Shown here in pieces: positions 48,481-61,341 of a DNA stretch of 64,000 bases. The first letter of the stretch is position 1, and the number at the start of each line of letters is the position of its first letter. The translations under genes and the position numbers were made by a program. The DNA is from Iris pallida (taxonomy: Eukaryota > Streptophyta > Magnoliopsida > Asparagales > Iridaceae): the NCBI GenBank assembly GCA_029216955.1, contig JANAVB010044017.1, forward strand, positions 5,974,529 through 6,038,528, written 5' to 3'. Under the pieces are notes generated by a model. It saw nothing but the letters and a program-made list of their open reading frames with translations. It searched no databases and was not told the DNA's origin.

Positions 48481-51159
48481 GGACTCGCGTGAGATCGGGA
48501 CGTGGCATATTGTTAAGTCAAGACGAACTTGCGATCGATTACTTGAATTGTGATGAACGACTTAGAAAAAACGGAATGAGAATTACGGTTTAGCGACAAA
48601 TTGTGTCATAGCATGTTTGACTTGGAAGGATTGACAGGTGGATTATGTCGAACGTGTTCGAAGAGATAGACTATGCGAAATGGCTTGTTGGTCGAACAAT
48701 ATTGATGTGTCGAAGATTTGGTTGAGTGAACATACAATAGGATGGCTTTGCTGAATGACTCAGACCCCATGCGATGAATGTTGGGATGTGTGTAGGGAAT
48801 CGATGCTCGATTTTTAAAAATCGGAGTGATACGAGCTTGGGTAGAAAACCTCGTACTATCAACTTGGTTTGACCTTAGGATGGGGTCAGTATTGATATCG
48901 TTGTTTGAGAACTATGATTCCAATACTGACGGATTGACATAGCCTAGCGGTTAGGTAGACGTCCCGGTAAGGAGCGATAGGAATTGTGGAGGCACCACTC
49001 ATGAGGCTCGGTTGACATGCACGTATATCAGGGACACCTGAATATGTGCACGATCCGACTCGAGTGGTGATGGTGGATTCGCTATCACGAGGCTTAGTTG
49101 ACATGCATGTCTTTCGGGGACGCCTGGAATATGTGCACGATCCGACTAAGTGGTATGTTGAATCAAGTGAGACATGAGGAACGGACAAGTATTAGGGATT
49201 CTGAAATTGTGTTGTGAAAAAAAGATTGATGGTAAGTACGAGCGTGGCTCGGATTTGAGGAATGCATAGGAGAAATGTGTGCGACAAATGTAGGATATTG
49301 AAACGAGTGATAAGTCGATAAGTAAGTACTCAGTTAGTTTCGAGGACAAAACTTTTTCTGAGTGGTGTATGATGTAGTTCCCCGTCCTGCTCAGTCAATC
49401 GGAGGAATCGAAACGTCAACGACGTTCAAACTTAGCCTTGCAACGGCTACTCGAAGGCCCGCTCGGTCGAGGCGACTCCTCGCTCAGGTGTGGTAGTTTC
49501 GGTGAACTTGCCTCATCTTAGCCTTCACATAATAAATTGCATGTTTTCAACTTGCACAAGTAGGCTTGATAATAAAAGAGACAAATCCACATAGATAAAG
49601 GAATAATCCCGACGGGTCGAATTGAGTTATAATATGGAAGGGTCCAACTGTCGTCTTAGAGTTGGTGCACGACGTGCTTTGAAAATGACACTCGATCCTT
49701 CGTCCCGTGGCTTGGGAGAAAGAAAGTTGGTATTCGTTGCAAAGCTAAGAGTTAGCCTAAGTCATAGGCGTCGCCCGTATAAATGCTTCATAAAGCATGC
49801 ATGGTTGTCACGACCCGCACCCGCTAAAAGGGCACGTGACGCGACAACGCCCAGCCCTCACCGGAAAAAACGGCGTGGAACGCTGTGTATTTTCTAGTCT
49901 GACAATAGTTTATATATATAACAAAACCTGTCGAGAATATAGTCAACTCCGAACGGAGGACAAGCAATGAATATATATAGTGCTCAATCACAACTCTAAG
50001 ACGAAAAGTAAAGACTGAATGATAAAGACAACAAGACGAGAAAATATAACCTGTCAAGTCCAGAATATAAATAATATACAATGTCCAGTCTCTAAATACA
50101 GTCCAATATAATACAGTCTCATAAAGTAGTACAGTCTCAAAAGTAACTGGGAACAAAGTCCAGTACAAAGACCTACTCTAAACTATACAAGTGGTATGGT
50201 CTCGTCAGGCGGAGCTACGTCCTGCGGGACCAAGTCTAGGCCCACTACGTCGTCCGGACCGTAGTAGGTACTGCAATCTCCCTCGTCGAAATCTGTAATA
50301 TTTTATCAACAGTCCAGTCAGGATGGAACGAGTACATATATCTCATAACAGATCTCAAGATAGAATAAAAGCTATAAGACTGTAAATAGAGCATATACAA
50401 TGAATCATGGAGTGTACATGTATGTATCATGGCATGGTAAGCTGTAATACTGGAGCTAGATCAAGAAAAATAGAACGGGATCATGGCATGTACATAAATC
50501 AAGGTAAGCTATATCCAATGTGTGTGAGTAATAGTTTCAGCTTGTGATCGGCTTGGGTACCTGTCAAGAATCGGCCTGGCAAGTCATATGTGCGGTATAT
50601 GACTCACACTGTTCGGGAATGCGGGATGGATCTGATCACAGGCCTACGCTACTACTCCCCCTACCCCAACTGGTAGAATGGATCCAAACAGGACACGTCA
50701 CTGCACGGGATTCTAATGAGAAGGTAGCTAGCCTTCTCTAGAATCAGTGACCATATATCGAGCAAGAGCTACAAGGGTGCTTGCACAATATATCCCAACC
50801 TAAGAAGGAGAAAACATCTCTCGTCGGGATCCAAGAATACCAATCCGTGAGAACCATGTGTCGGGAATAAGCATATCAACACTAATTACATGAATCATAA
50901 CAGTTATCATAAATTGGGAATAAGTATCAGAGAATGTACTCGCCTGTAAGATGATAAAATACGTCGACTGGAGGAACTGCAGTGTCTCGAGGACCTATAG
51001 AGAACAAGACGTATCAATACTAAGTTTAGGAAGTAAAGTTAAATCAAAATAAACCCTATTCAGTCACTCTAGGTCAAGACATGTCTAGTCGGGTCAATCT
51101 TGGTCATGGGAGAACATTAGAAGTTAAACCGGATCAATCTAGGTTGAAAACTGGCCTAC

Positions 51160-51350
51160 CGTTGACTTTTGGTCAACGGGTCAATTCTGATCAACACTAG
51201 GTCAACCCTAGGTCACTGGTGACTAATAGTTGACTTTTGGTCAACTGTCCAAGTTAGATTGAATTTGGGACCAAATTGGGTAAAGTGTTGACCCATAGTT
51301 GACTTTTAGCCTAAAAAGTCAACCGTGGTCAACCGGGTCCAAGACTAGGT
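51160..51350 (-). promoter_or_regulatory. W-box (TTGAC) cluster in the F LTR
   Basis: At least ten TTGAC/GTCAA cores in about 190 bp, several as the full TTGAC(C/T) WRKY-binding form and some in inverted pairs (GTTGACTTTTGGTCAAC). The right LTR has the same at about 59870-60060. D carries a related cluster (27080-27230). It could make the element responsive to WRKY-mediated defence signalling (inference). Confidence 0.5.
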
Positions 51351-52155
51351 TTAGACGGCTGAATCTGCTTATTACCAATCCGTACAACCCATATCCAAGT
51401 CCATCTTGGACTTGGAAACTCGAATCTTGGCCGTGGGCCAAATCTCTATTTTACCCTTTTTAAGGGTAAAATTCTACCCTCGGCGATAATCTAGATAGCC
51501 TACCTACGCTAGTTATTTTGACCCGATCTCCCTAGGGTAGTAGGGTACTATCCTATAGGTTCGTTATCTACCAAAATACCTAAATAAAGTGGACGTCCAG
51601 TCCACGATACGGCCCTTTGCAGAAATCTCGAGTATTCCGAGATACGCGCTGACACGGCGCGATACCGGCGTCCTATGACCCCGATTTCCATCCGGGAGCT
51701 TACCCGCAAAATCTAAATCACGTAACCTAGGTCCATGTCAAGTTTCATCGCGATCCGATGCTCCGGGCTCAATTTCGCCCTCTAACTCGATTTCTAACTA
51801 AACCTTCTCTTTCTACTCTCGTTCTAATTCCCTCTCTTGGTTCTCGATTCTAATTCTTCCTCTTCTCTACTTCTCTAATCTTCTTCTTCTTTTCTAATCC
51901 CTCTTCTTATCCCTCCTTCCTATTCTTCTTCACTTCTCTTACTTCACTAATTTTCCTCTTCTAAATTTCTAATCCTAACTCTTTCTTCTTCTTATTCACT
52001 TCTCCTTTCTTCCTTCTTTCTAACTAACTTCCTTATCTAACCTTCTCTATATAATCATATATATATAACTACATATATATATACCTACTCATATACTAAA
52101 TGGGGGGGGGTTTATAGTGTGCTAGGGGGGTCAATGGGGGGTTTTGGAGCTGCCC

Positions 52156-52585
52156 TGCTGCTGCTGCTGCTGCTGCTCAAGCTGCTGCCACTGCTAAATG
52201 CTACGGCTACTACTACTACTACTACTCCCTCTTTCCTTCTCTCTATATATATATACGTATATATATATATATATCTATCTATATCTCTATCTATCTATTT
52301 ATATATCTATCCATCTATTTATATATATAAATCCATATATCTCTACACCTATACACACACATATACACATATATACACACACACATATACATATATACAC
52401 ACACACATATACATATTATATATACATATATATATATACAAAAACACATATACCTATATAATTTCACACACTCTCTCACACACAACCATACCACCACTCT
52501 CATCCTCTCCTCTACCACTCTCTACACACACACTCAAATACATACATATATATTCCTATATATATTTATATACAAACATACATAA

Positions 52586-52672
<87 letters not shown>
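52156..52672. repeat. Microsatellites of the F LTR
   Basis: (GCT)7-8 near 52156, ACTACT repeats near 52208, then (TA)n, TATC, CACACA and TATATACA tracts to 52672. Lengths differ in the right LTR (60865-61340). Confidence 0.9.
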
Positions 52673-53344
52673 CACCATTAACATATAATCTCCCTTAATT
52701 AAACCACTTAACCAACTCTAGAGAAAAACCTACAAAATAGGGGCAAAGTGTAGAGAATGAGATTCTCTACACTTAATGTGAATGTCATAAATGGAGAGGA
52801 GAATTAATGAGGGGTTTAAATGACAAACCTAATTTTTCTTGGAGGAGGAAGAGAACTTGGAAAGAAAAGAAATTTTGAAGAAGGAAGGAGACTTTGTCAT
52901 GAAGTAACAAAGAAGGGGGGGTTTTATCCATGGCCGGCCACCTATCCAAGGGCTATTGGGTTGGGATCCAATAGCCCACAACCCAATAACCTAAGTTTGG
53001 TTCAATATTGAAATCGGGTTGGTTCGGTTCAATTCGGTTCGATTCTAAACGACTAATTAAGCCTTTAAAATGACTAATTAAGTCATGGAAATTAGGTTAA
53101 TAATTTCCAGCCTATTTATGATGGTACCTGGGCTAAGACCAGCTAGTATGGGGGTCCCACTAGGGTCCAGGCTACCCGGGTCTCCAAATTGGGTCCGAAT
53201 TGGATAAAATTCAAACCGACTCAAATAAATTCCTAAAAATCATATAAAATCATATAAAATTCCTAAAATATTATTAAACTTGAAAATGACAAAAATACCC
53301 CTAATTTGAAAAACTGGGGGTGACAAATCTACCCTCCTTAAAAA

Positions 53345-53362
53345 AATTTCGTCCTCGAAATT
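53345..53362 (-). ncRNA. Pre-polypurine-tract hairpin (element F)
   Basis: AATTTCG-TCCT-CGAAATT on the plus strand (AGGA loop on the element strand), a perfect 7-bp stem about 20 bp from the 3' LTR. Same layout as in LARD-A and LARD-B, with different stem bases. Confidence 0.6.
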
Positions 53363-53421
53363 GAATGAGGGCTAACACAGCAATCATGAACAGAACAAGG
53401 AAGAAAAGAAAGAATTTTACC

Positions 53422-53844
53422 TCAAGGCTCGAAGAGATATGGGAATCGCTCCCGCATGTCGTCCTCCCTCTCCCAGGTGGACTCACCTGGAGAGTGGTGT
53501 CTCCATGCAACGCGAACCAAGGGAATGACCTGGTTCCGGAGCACCTTCTCTCTTCGGTCCAAGATCTCGACCGGCTTCTCTGGGTAGCTGAGTGTCGGTC
53601 CCACTACGATCTCTGAGTGGTCTAAGACATGACTGGAATCTGCCACGTACCGTCTCAGCTGCGACACGTGGAACACACTGTACACTCCCTCTAGTGCAGG
53701 CGGTAACTCCAGTCGGTAAGCCACTGCACCGACCCTGCCCAGGATACGGAATGGTCCGATGTATCGTGGACTAAGCTTTCCGCCGCCACCAAAACGAATC
53801 GTGCCACGCGTCGAAGAAATCCGCAGAAAGACAAGATCATCAAC
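53422..53844 (-). CDS. Element F pol exon 2: integrase tail and chromodomain
   Basis: 140 codons plus stop, read from 53844 in phase with exon 1 if an 84-nt intron is removed. The first 40 codons (VDDLVFLRISS..., FGGGGKLSPRYIGPF) are the GPY/F-like integrase C-terminus found directly after 'LEFEV' in related chromoviruses. Next comes VYSVFHVSQLRRYV, then PVEILDRREKVLRNQVIPLVRVAWRHHSPGESTWE, the Tekay chromodomain, whose job is to guide integration to particular chromatin. It has no start codon of its own in a credible place: the frame seems to begin at 53724 only because GTG was allowed there. The stop is at 53422. Confidence 0.85.
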   Translation of the reverse strand, partial: VDDLVFLRISSTRGTIRFGGGGKLSPRYIGPFRILGRVGAVAYRLELPPALEGVYSVFHVSQLRRYVADSSHVLDHSEIVVGPTLSYPEKPVEILDRREKVLRNQVIPLVRVAWRHHSPGESTWEREDDMRERFPYLFEP

Positions 53845-53928
53845 CTAAGAACAAAACAAGACTTAGAGCTTTATCTAAAACAATCACAATCAGACTCAAA
53901 TACTAGAAAAAAAAATCTTAGACTATAC
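53845..53928 (-). other. Predicted 84-nt GT-AG intron in element F pol
   Basis: On the minus strand the boundary is GAG|GTATAG ... TTCTTAG|GTTGAT. The interior is T/A-rich, as in plant introns. The unspliced frame meets TAG two codons after the donor, while splicing keeps phase 0 and joins the conserved LEFE and V-DD-VFL halves of the integrase C-terminus. Confidence 0.7.
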
Positions 53929-56900
53929 CTCAAACTCCAATGGTCTCCGGTGGCTATCGGCCCAGTGCCGCTGCCTATCCTGCGCCACCCGAAGTCTATC
54001 TCTGATAACCCTGACCTTCTCTGCAGCATCCACCTCCATCTCAGGGCCAAGCAAAACCCTCTCACCGACATCATCCCAAGACAAGGGAGTACGGCACCTC
54101 CGTCCGTATAGAGCCTCGAAAGGTGACATCTCTATACTGGCTTGGTAGCTGTTGTTGTAAGCAAACTCTACCAAGTGAAGGTGGTCCTCCCAAGATCCCC
54201 CGAAGTCCAAGACACAAGTGCGCAGCATATCCTCGAGGGTCTGAATCGTCCTCTCCGACTGCCCGTCTGTCTGGGGGTGATATGCTGTACTGAACTTGAG
54301 CGATGTGCCCAAGCTAAGCTGCAAACTCCGCCAGAAGTGGGAAGTGAATCGGCTGTCCCGATCCGAGACTATACTCACTGGCACCCCGTGTAATCGGACT
54401 ATCTGCCGCACATACATCTCGGCCAACCTCTCCGTCGACAAACCCACTTTGAAAGGCAAAAAGTGGGCCGATTTGGTCAATCGATCAATAATGACCCAAA
54501 TCGCATCCTTTCCTCCTGGAGAGCGCGGAAGCCCAGATACAAAGTCCATAGTGATATGCTCCCACTTCCACTCAGGAATGGGGAGTGGCTGGAGCAATCC
54601 ACCGGGTCTCTGCCTCCCGGCCTTCACCTGCTGGCACACTAAACATCTCGACACGAACTGAGCTACCTCACGTTTCATGCCATACCACCAAACATGCTGT
54701 CTCAAGTCTCTATACATCTTGTTGGCTCCGGGATGCATAGAGTACTGAGAACGGTGCGCCTCCTGAAGAACCTCCTCCCGAAGTCCTCCGCTCGGCACGC
54801 ACAATCTGGTACCATGCCTCAACGACCCATCCCCTGCTAAAGAGAACTCCTCCAACAGTCCTATCTGGACCTGCTCCCTGATGACCTTCAGAGCCTCATC
54901 CTCAAACTGAGCTGCTCTGACTCTGTCCATCAGCTCCGACTGCACCTGCAGACCCCACATCTGCGCCTCGAACCCAGGAACTATCACCTCTATGCCCAAG
55001 CTCTCCAGATCTGCCAGAAGGTGACGATCCATCGTCAAACACATAGCCACGGGATACCTGCTCAAAGCATCCGTGACCACGTTGGCCTTCCCCGGATGGT
55101 ACTGCAAGGATATATCAAAATCCTTCATCAGCTCTAACCATCGCCTCTGCCTCATATTCAGCTCCTTCTGGGTAAACACGTACTTCAAGCTCTTGTGATC
55201 TGTATAGATCTCAACTCGCTCTCCGTACAGATAGTGTTTCCACAGCTTCAAAGCAAAGATGACCGCTGCCAGCTCCAGATCGTGGGTAGGGTAATTCCTC
55301 TCATGAGGACGTAACTGCCTAGATGCATAGGCAATTACCTTCCCGTGCTGCTGAAGCACACAACCCAAACCCCGTCCTGAAGCATCACTATAGATCGTAT
55401 AACCACCAGATCCAGATGGCAGCGTCAAGATAGGAGCTGTAGTCAACCTCGCCTTCAGCTCCTCGAAGGCGGCCTGGCACTCATCGGACCAAACAAACTC
55501 CTTGTCCTTCCTGGTAAGGCGGGTCATCGGCTGGGCAATCCTGGAAAAGTCCTGCACGAACCTCCGGTAGTAACCTGCCAGACCCAGAAAACTTCGAACC
55601 TCTGCTACTGAGCTTGGCGTCGACCAGGACTCCACTGCAGAAATCTTCTTCGGATCCACTGAAATCCCCTCGCCAGAGACAACATGGCCTAGGAACTCCA
55701 CGCGATCCAAGAAGAACTCGCACTTGGATAACTTCCCGTACAGCTGCTCCCTCCTGAGAGTGTCCAACACAATCCTTAGGTGCTCCTCGTGCTCCTCTGG
55801 TGTCTTCGAGTAGATGAGAATGTCATCAATGAAGACCACCACGAACTTGTCAAGGTACTGATGAAATACCTTGTTCATCAAGTTCATGAATACCGCCGGG
55901 GCGTTGGTCAACCCAAACGGCATGACGGTATACTCATACTGGCCATAGCGGGTCCGAAAGGCAGTCTTCGGAATGTCATCCCGCTTCACCTTCAGCTGAT
56001 GGTACCCGGTACGCAAGTCGATCTTCGAGAACACCCTCGCGCCGCTCAACTGGTCGAACAAGTCATCAATCCTCGGCAAAGGATACTTGTTCTTGATGGT
56101 AAGGTTGTTGAGAGCCCTGTAATCAATACACAGACGTACCGTACCATCCTTCTTGGGGACGAAAAGAACTGGCGCGCCCCAAGGTGAAGAACTAGATCGA
56201 ATAAAGCCCTTGTCCTCCAGCTCGTCGACCTGCTTCTTCAGCTCCGCTAACTCACTGTTGTTGATTCTATAGACATGCTGGGAGATAGGCTCAGCGCCCG
56301 GCACTAGATCTATAGAGAACTCAACATCACGATCTGGCGGCATCCCGGGCAGCTCCTCGGGAAAAACATCCAAGAACTCAGCAATGAGTGGATGTGGCAA
56401 TACCGGCCCCGCCAACAACGCTCCACAGAATCCATCTCCCTCCTCCACAGCACCCCTGGTGAACTCATACTCTGGCTCTCCCGGCGGCCTAAACAGAATC
56501 CTGCCCCCTCTGCAGTCGATGCTAGCGTGGTGCGTGCTCAACCAATCCATACCGAGTACCACATCGTAACTCGGAAGTGGCATTACGAGCAGACACGCAC
56601 TCAGCTCCCGGCCTCTCAAAGAAACTCTCCGCCCCTTGCAAACATTATTAACTAGGATGATGCCATTCCCAGTCATAATCTTGCAAGTCCTACCCAGATA
56701 TTCAGCAATAATATTGTGCCTAAGAGCAAAAGAAACAGACATAAAACTGTGCGTAGCACCAGAATCAAATAAGGCCAAAGCTGGAAAAGAATCGAGCAGA
56801 ATAGAACCTGCGACAACATCCGCAATAGGCTCCACCTCCTCGGCTGCAAGAGTAAAGGCTCTACCCTGACCACCCCTCTGCTGGCGGTACTGAACGAACT

Positions 56901-58260
56901 GCTGCTGAGTCGGAAGCGGACCTCTCTGCTGAACTACCGGCACACTAGCTGGTGCCCTCTGAACTGGTGCCCTCTGAGCAGCTCCAGTAACACGGGGGTT
57001 CTTGGGACACTCCCGCATCTGATGCCCAGCGGCACCACAAAAGAGACATAGCCCCAGTCTCCTCCTACAGAACTCGAAGAGATGGCCGGGCTTCCTGCAG
57101 AAGTTGCACGGTGGATCATCCTGCCCCGGACGCTGCTGACTCCTCTGGACAGACGCTCTGGCCTGCCCCTGCTGCTGGTGATGCTGGAACGACTGGTGCT
57201 GAAGCTGAGGGCGCTTAGCAGGCCCTGCACTGCTACTGGCCCCAGAAAACACATCTCGATCCCTCTTCGACTTCAAGCCCAAGTCCCTCTCTACCTTCCG
57301 AGCCTCTGCGTAAACCTCCGCATATGTCGCGTAGAAAGAAGGGATCTGGAACTTGATATCCCATGCCAATCCCTCCCTGAAGCGCTCCGCTCGGATCACC
57401 GGGTCACTCACCATGTACTCGGCATATCGGCCCAGCCGGCCGAACTCCGCCGCATACTCCTCTACGGTCATGCTGCCCTGCTGCAAGTTCTGGAACTGCC
57501 GCACCAGGCCAATCTTGTCCGTAGGGGAAAAGAACTTCTCTCTGAACAAGGTCCTGAACTCTGCCCAAGTATGGCCCTCTCCTGCAAGAGCCGGCTCATT
57601 CCGGAACCATGTCCGGGCAATATCTAACAACTGCAACCCAACCACCTCGACCCTCAGGTCGGCTGCCAGGCGGCAGGCCCCCATCTGGCGCTCGATATCC
57701 TCGAGCCAATCATCAGCATAGATAATGCCCTCAGTCCCCTTGAAATCCCTCGGACCAAGCTTCTTGAAAGCATGGATATCCCCGATCTTCGGCTGCTGCT
57801 GCTGCTGAACCTCCCTCTGTGGAGCCTGACGCTCCACTGCCGCCATAGCCAATCTGTGTGCATCCTCCATGCCCTGGCGTATAACCTCTGTCTGCCTCAA
57901 TTGAGCCTTGTGCTGAGCCTCGTGCTGAGCCCGCTGGGACTCAAGCACCTGGTGGAAGAACGCTAGTATCTGCCCCATGTCTGTGGGCAGAGGAGGCAAT
58001 GGAGGAATAGCTCCCATCATCACCGGAGGAGTCCCCTGCTGAGGAGGAAGAATACCCTCGGCAGCTCCCACTGTGGCCCCTGGCACTACGGGAAGTGCAC
58101 CCACAATGGCCCCAGGGACGGTCATAGAGGTAGCTGGAGGAGTACCCCCAAGAGCCCCAACAGAAGTCCCATCAGCCGGGGAAGTAACCGGAGCCTGTCC
58201 GCCAGAAGTGGCAGACCTCTCCGTCTTCCCGAGCCCCTCGCCAGGAGAATGAGTCATCAA
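53929..58260 (-). CDS. Element F gag-protease-RT-RNaseH-integrase polyprotein (exon 1)
   Basis: 1444 codons from ATG at 58260. Pro/Gly-rich N-terminus (1-100), gag core (about 155-340), two zinc knuckles ([14 protein letters not shown] at 385 and [14 protein letters not shown] at 405). Protease DSG at 499-501. RT about 680-860 with FIDD at 810-813. RNase H with acidic residues D959, E997 region and D1021. Integrase zinc site H1169, H1176, C1206, C1209, and catalytic D1239, D1300, E1336 (spacing 60 and 35). All key residues are present and no stop or frameshift occurs. Gag and pol share one frame, usual for chromoviruses. The frame runs on two codons past the donor site to TAG at 53923. Upstream, 58261-58517 is the leader. 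Confidence 0.95.
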
Positions 58261-58517
58261 TATCCTGGAGACAAATTAAGAAGAAGATATCAATATGGCA
58301 CATGAAGGCAATATCAAAGGAGGACAGCTAGAAAGCAGTAAATCAAAATCAAAGACGGTAAGCAAGATAAGCAAGGAAAGATCCTACTGTGATTGAGCAC
58401 TCCTAGCCTACTATTCTTATGGGTAACACAGGCTCGTAGTCAACACTCTAAGACGAGTGCCGCTACGACATCGCACTAATTGCGACTTCAGGACCTGCGT
58501 GGGCCACCACTAAAACG
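58261..58517 (-). other. Element F leader with an atypical primer-binding region
   Basis: Between the 5' LTR end (58518) and the gag ATG. Read on the minus strand the first bases are CGTTTTAGTGGTGGCCCACG. There is no TGGTATCAGAGC. The first TGG starts nine bases in (58509). Element D has nearly the same text at 31726-31700. I cannot assign the tRNA. Confidence 0.55.
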
Positions 58518-61277
58518 TGTCACGACCCGCACCCGCTAAAAGGGCACGTGACGCGACAACGCCCAGCCCTCACCGGAAAAACGGCGTGGAACGCTGTGTA
58601 TTTTCTAGTCTGACAACAGTTTATATATATAACAAAACCTGTCGAGAATATAGTCAACTCCGAACGGAGGACAAGCAATGAATATATATAGTGCTCAATC
58701 ACAACTCTAAGACGAAAAGTAAAGACTGAATGATAAAGACAACAAGACGAGAAAATATAACCTGTCAAGTCCAGAATATAAATAATATACAATGTCCAGT
58801 CTCTAAATACAGTCCAATATAATACAGTCTCATAAAGTAGTACAGTCTCAAAAGTAACTGGGAACAAAGTCCAGTACAAAGACCTACTCTAAACTATACA
58901 AGTGGTATGGTCTCGTCAGGCGGAGCTACGCCCTGCGGGACCAAGTCTAGGCCCACTACGTCGTCCGGACCGTAGTAGGTACTGCAATCTCCCTCGTCGA
59001 AATCTGTAATATTTTATCAACAGTCCAGTCAGGATGGAACGAGTACATATATCTCATAACAGATCTCAAGATAGAATAAAAGCTATAAGACTGTAAATAG
59101 AGCATATACAATGAATCATGGAGTGTACATGTATGTATCATGGCATGGTAAGCTGTAATACTGGAGCTAGATCAAAAAAAATAGAACGGGATCATGGCAT
59201 GTACACAAATCAAGGTAAGCTATATCCAATGTGTGTGAGTAATAGTTTCAGCTTGTGATCGGCTTGGGTACCTGTCAAGAATCGGCCTGGCAAGTCATAT
59301 GTGCGGTATATGACTCACACTGTTCGGGAATGCGGGATGGATCTGATCACAGGCCTACGCTACTACTCCCCCTACCCCAACTGGTAGAATGGATCCAAAC
59401 AGGACACGTCACTGCACGGGATTCTAATGAGAAGGTAGCTAGCCTTCTCTAGAATCAGTGACCATATATCGAGCAAGAGCTACAAGGGTGCTTGCACAAT
59501 ATATCCCAACCTAAGAAGGAGAAAACATCTCTCGTCGGGATCCAAGAATACCAATCCGTGAGAACCATGTGTCGGGAATAAGCATATCAACACTAATTAC
59601 ATGAATCATAACAGTTATCATAAATTGGGAATAAGTATCAGAGAATGTACTCGCCTGTAAGATGATAAAATACGTCGACTGGAGGAACTGCAGTGTCTCG
59701 AGGACCTATAGAGAACAAGACGTATCAATACTAAGTTTAGGAAGTAAAGTTAAATCAAAATAAACCCTATTCAGTCACTCTAGGTCAAGACATGTCTAGT
59801 CGGGTCAATCTTGGTCATGGGAGAACATTAGAAGTTAAACCGGATCAATTTAGGTTGAAAACTGGCCTACCGTTGACTTTTGGTCAACGGGTCAATTCTG
59901 ATCAACACTAGGTCAACCTTAGGTCACTGGTGACTAATAGTTGACTTTTGGTCAACTGTCCAAGTTAGATTGAATTTGGGACCAAATTGGGTAAAGTGTT
60001 GACCCATAGTTGACTTTTAGCCTAAAAAGTCAACCGTGGTCAACCGGGTCCAAGACTAGGTTTAGACGGCTGAATCTGCTTATTACCAATCCCTACAACC
60101 CATATCCAAGTCCATCTTGGACTTGGAAACTCGAATCTTGGCCGTGGGCCAAATCTCTATTTTACCCTTTTTAAGGGTAAAATTTTACCCTCGGCGATAA
60201 TCTAGATAGCCTACCTACGCTAGTTATTTTGACCCAATCTCCCTAGGGTAGTAGGGTACTATCCTATAGGTTCGTTATCTACCAAAATACCTAAATAAAG
60301 TGGACGTCCAGTCCACGATACGGCCCTTTGCAGAAATCTCGAGTATTCCGAGATACGCGCTGACACGGCGCGATACCGGCGTCCTATGACCCCGATTTCC
60401 ATCCGGGAGCTTACCCGCAAAATCTAAATCACGTAACCTAGGTCCATGTCAAGTTTCATCGCGATCCGATGCTCCGGGCTCAATTTCGCCCTCTAACTCG
60501 ATTTCTAACTAAACCTTCTCTTTCTACTCTCGTTCTAATTCCCTCTCTTGGTTCTCGATTCTAATTCTTCCTCTTCTCTACTTCTCTAATCTTCTTCTTC
60601 TTTTCTAATCCCTCTTCTTATCCCTCCTTCCTATTCTTCTTCACTTCTCTTACTTCACTAATTTTCCTCTTCTAAATTTCTAATCCTAACTCTTTCTTCT
60701 TCTTATTCACTTCTCTTTTCTTCCTTCTTTCTAACTAACTTCCTTATCTAACCTTCTCTATATAATCATATATATAACTACATATATATATACCTACTCA
60801 TATACTAAATGGGGGGGTTTATAGTGTGCTAGGGGGGTCAATGGGGGGTTTTGGAGCTGCCCTGCTGCTGCTGCTGCTGCTCAAGCTGCTGCCACTGCTA
60901 AATGCTACGGCTACTACTACTAGTACTACTCCCTCTTCCCTTCTATATATATATATATATATACCTATATATATATATATCTATCTATCTATTTATATAT
61001 CTATCCATCTATTTATATATATAAATCCATATATCTCTACACCTATACACACACATATACACATATATACACACACACATATACATATATACACACACAC
61101 ATATACATATTATATATACATATATATATACAAAAACACATATACCTATATAATTTCACACACTCTCTCACACACAACCATACCACCACTCTCATCATCT
61201 CCTCTACCACTCTCTACACACACACTCAAATACATACATATATATTCCTATATATATTTATATACAAACATACATAA

Positions 61278-61341
<64 letters not shown>

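Larger units (their letters stand above)
46841..49372 (+). other. LARD-C internal noncoding region
   Basis: 2.53 kb without gag or pol, collinear with LARD-A (8905-11051) but about 0.4 kb longer, with an extra stretch around 48500-48900. It contains hairpin 1 (48192-48241), hairpin 2 (48429-48480) and the pre-tract hairpin (49336-49353). Frames such as 47852-48043 and 47992-48213 are not conserved as proteins. Confidence 0.75.
49806..53325 (-). repeat. Element F 3' LTR (left copy)
   Basis: A 3520-bp LTR, TGTCACGACC...GGGTGACA on the plus strand. It includes a W-box-rich region (51160-51350), perfect stems at 51395-51415 and 51449-51471, a CT-rich stretch (51780-52060), (GCT)n at 52156-52176 and (TA)n microsatellites (52240-52672). 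The long frame 52119-52688 is a microsatellite artefact. Confidence 0.92.

Noticed and set aside
53871..54074. 67-codon minus-strand frame overlapping the intron
   Set aside because: Out of phase with pol. It is a shadow across the intron and the end of exon 1.
55780..57863. Several plus-strand frames of 60-181 codons opposite the Tekay polyprotein
   Set aside because: Antisense shadows of a GC-rich, strongly coding minus strand.
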